Position numbers and translations under genes: made by a program
In this document: positions 5,942 to 6,434 of the stretch, piece by piece
Layout: each line of letters starts with the position of its first letter
Numbering within the stretch: the stretch's first letter is position 1
The notes under the pieces: generated by a model
Told to the model about the DNA's origin: nothing
The model's database searches: none
Seen by the model: only the letters and a program-made list of their open reading frames with translations
DNA from: Parachlamydiales bacterium
GTDB taxonomy: Bacteria; Chlamydiota; Chlamydiia; Chlamydiales; SM23-39
Reading direction: 5' to 3'
Length of the DNA: 6,434 nucleotides
NCBI GenBank assembly: GCA_020058465.1
Contig: JAGVDZ010000074.1
Coordinates: 1 to 6,434, forward strand

Positions 5942-6434
5942 TCATTGGGTTCTCTCTAGGGCTTGAAGCTCTGCTTCAATCAGCTCCTGACAAATGCAGG
6001 CCACTTGTTGATCGTACCATACACCAAGAGGCTGATCCAACAGCATCAACCATCTTGAGACTGGCGTCACAGTTTGAAAAAATGAATACGAAGGGTTCTC
6101 TTCTGTCCTATAAAAACTACCTATATCAAGCTGGAAGACCCGTCCTTCTTCTGTTAGAGCAAAATTGTTCATAAAACTGCCATCCTTATTCGCAATTCCA
6201 AACATAGAACGACGGCGAATTAAAGCAAGGTAGTCCGATAAAATTGCCTGAGCTCTTAATCGTTCCCCTATCTGGAGAAAGGATTGTAATTCTTTCGTCA
6301 TGATCCTACCCTTCCTCTGAATTGCTACCATCTTACCACGAAGATCGAGTGCAAAGGGATAACCCAAAGCATCGTGTAAAACCACCCGCTTTTCTAAGCC
6401 TGTCCAATTGATCCAACAAGCTTTCATCTGGGTC
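5942..6434 (-). CDS. second kinase-like protein, paralogue of its neighbour, 5' end outside the window
   Basis: About 163 codons are visible. The codons before the ATG at 6427 (ACC CAG) are open to the window edge. Alignment with the neighbour shows that this ATG lies mid-domain, so the glycine-rich loop and ATP lysine should be to the right of the window. Shared landmarks, numbered from that ATG, are AIQRKG (35-40) against VIQKRG, GIANKDGSFMNNFAL with Asp82 and Asn88 six apart as in the neighbour, and FQLDIGSFYR with DIG at 101-103. The C-terminal 50 residues are helical-looking and not conserved between the two. The pair is leftward with a 30-base gap, consistent with a tandem duplication in one operon. 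As with its neighbour, a kinase-like fold is inferred from motif order only, and the substrate and cellular location are unknown. Confidence 0.68.
   Translation of the reverse strand, partial: TQMKACWINWTGLEKRVVLHDALGYPFALDLRGKMVAIQRKGRIMTKELQSFLQIGERLRAQAILSDYLALIRRRSMFGIANKDGSFMNNFALTEEGRVFQLDIGSFYRTEENPSYSFFQTVTPVSRWLMLLDQPLGVWYDQQVACICQELIEAELQALERTQ

Noticed and set aside
1..6434. CRISPR array or toxin-antitoxin pair
   Set aside because: I found no regularly spaced direct repeats and no small paired genes with recognisable toxin or antitoxin motifs.

Overview
The window looks like a piece of chromosome from a member of the Chlamydiae, probably an environmental chlamydia (Parachlamydia/Waddlia/Simkania type). 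The main clue is a tandem pair of OppA-like peptide-binding lipoproteins with no permease or ATPase genes beside them, an arrangement known in chlamydial genomes. Moderate GC and an obligate-intracellular-style transporter content agree with this. The assignment is inferred from gene content; there is no rRNA or other marker here to fix it.

Layout. (1) Bases 2-1003, + strand: the C-terminal part of a YcaD-like major facilitator superfamily transporter that enters from the left edge. (2) Bases 873-1280, - strand: a 135-residue protein with four predicted membrane segments, resembling the YvlD/phage-holin-4-2 family. It has a strong ribosome-binding site and overlaps the MFS gene tail to tail by 131 bases. 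(3) Bases 1281-1657: an AT-rich stretch without a convincing gene, separating divergent genes and holding two small dyads and possible promoters. (4) Bases 1658-3292 and 3341-4948, + strand: two paralogous OppA-type lipoproteins 48 bases apart, probably one operon. (5) Bases 4946-5095: an inverted-repeat-bounded segment of about 150 bases between convergent genes, whose 11-base arms begin exactly with the stop codon of each flanking gene. It may be a small non-autonomous transposable element. (6) Bases 5093-5911 and 5942-6434, - strand: two paralogous proteins with a degenerate protein-kinase-like pattern (glycine-rich loop, VLK lysine, D-x5-N and D-[LI]-G). The first has an N-terminal hydrophobic segment; the second runs off the right edge.

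How the genes fit together. The transporter, the small membrane protein and the two binding lipoproteins are all envelope functions consistent with import of host nutrients. The lipoproteins would deliver oligopeptides to an OppBCDF transporter encoded elsewhere. The kinase-like pair is the least explained part of the window. It reads as a two-gene, recently duplicated or lineage-expanded family on the opposite strand, with no obvious metabolic link to the rest.
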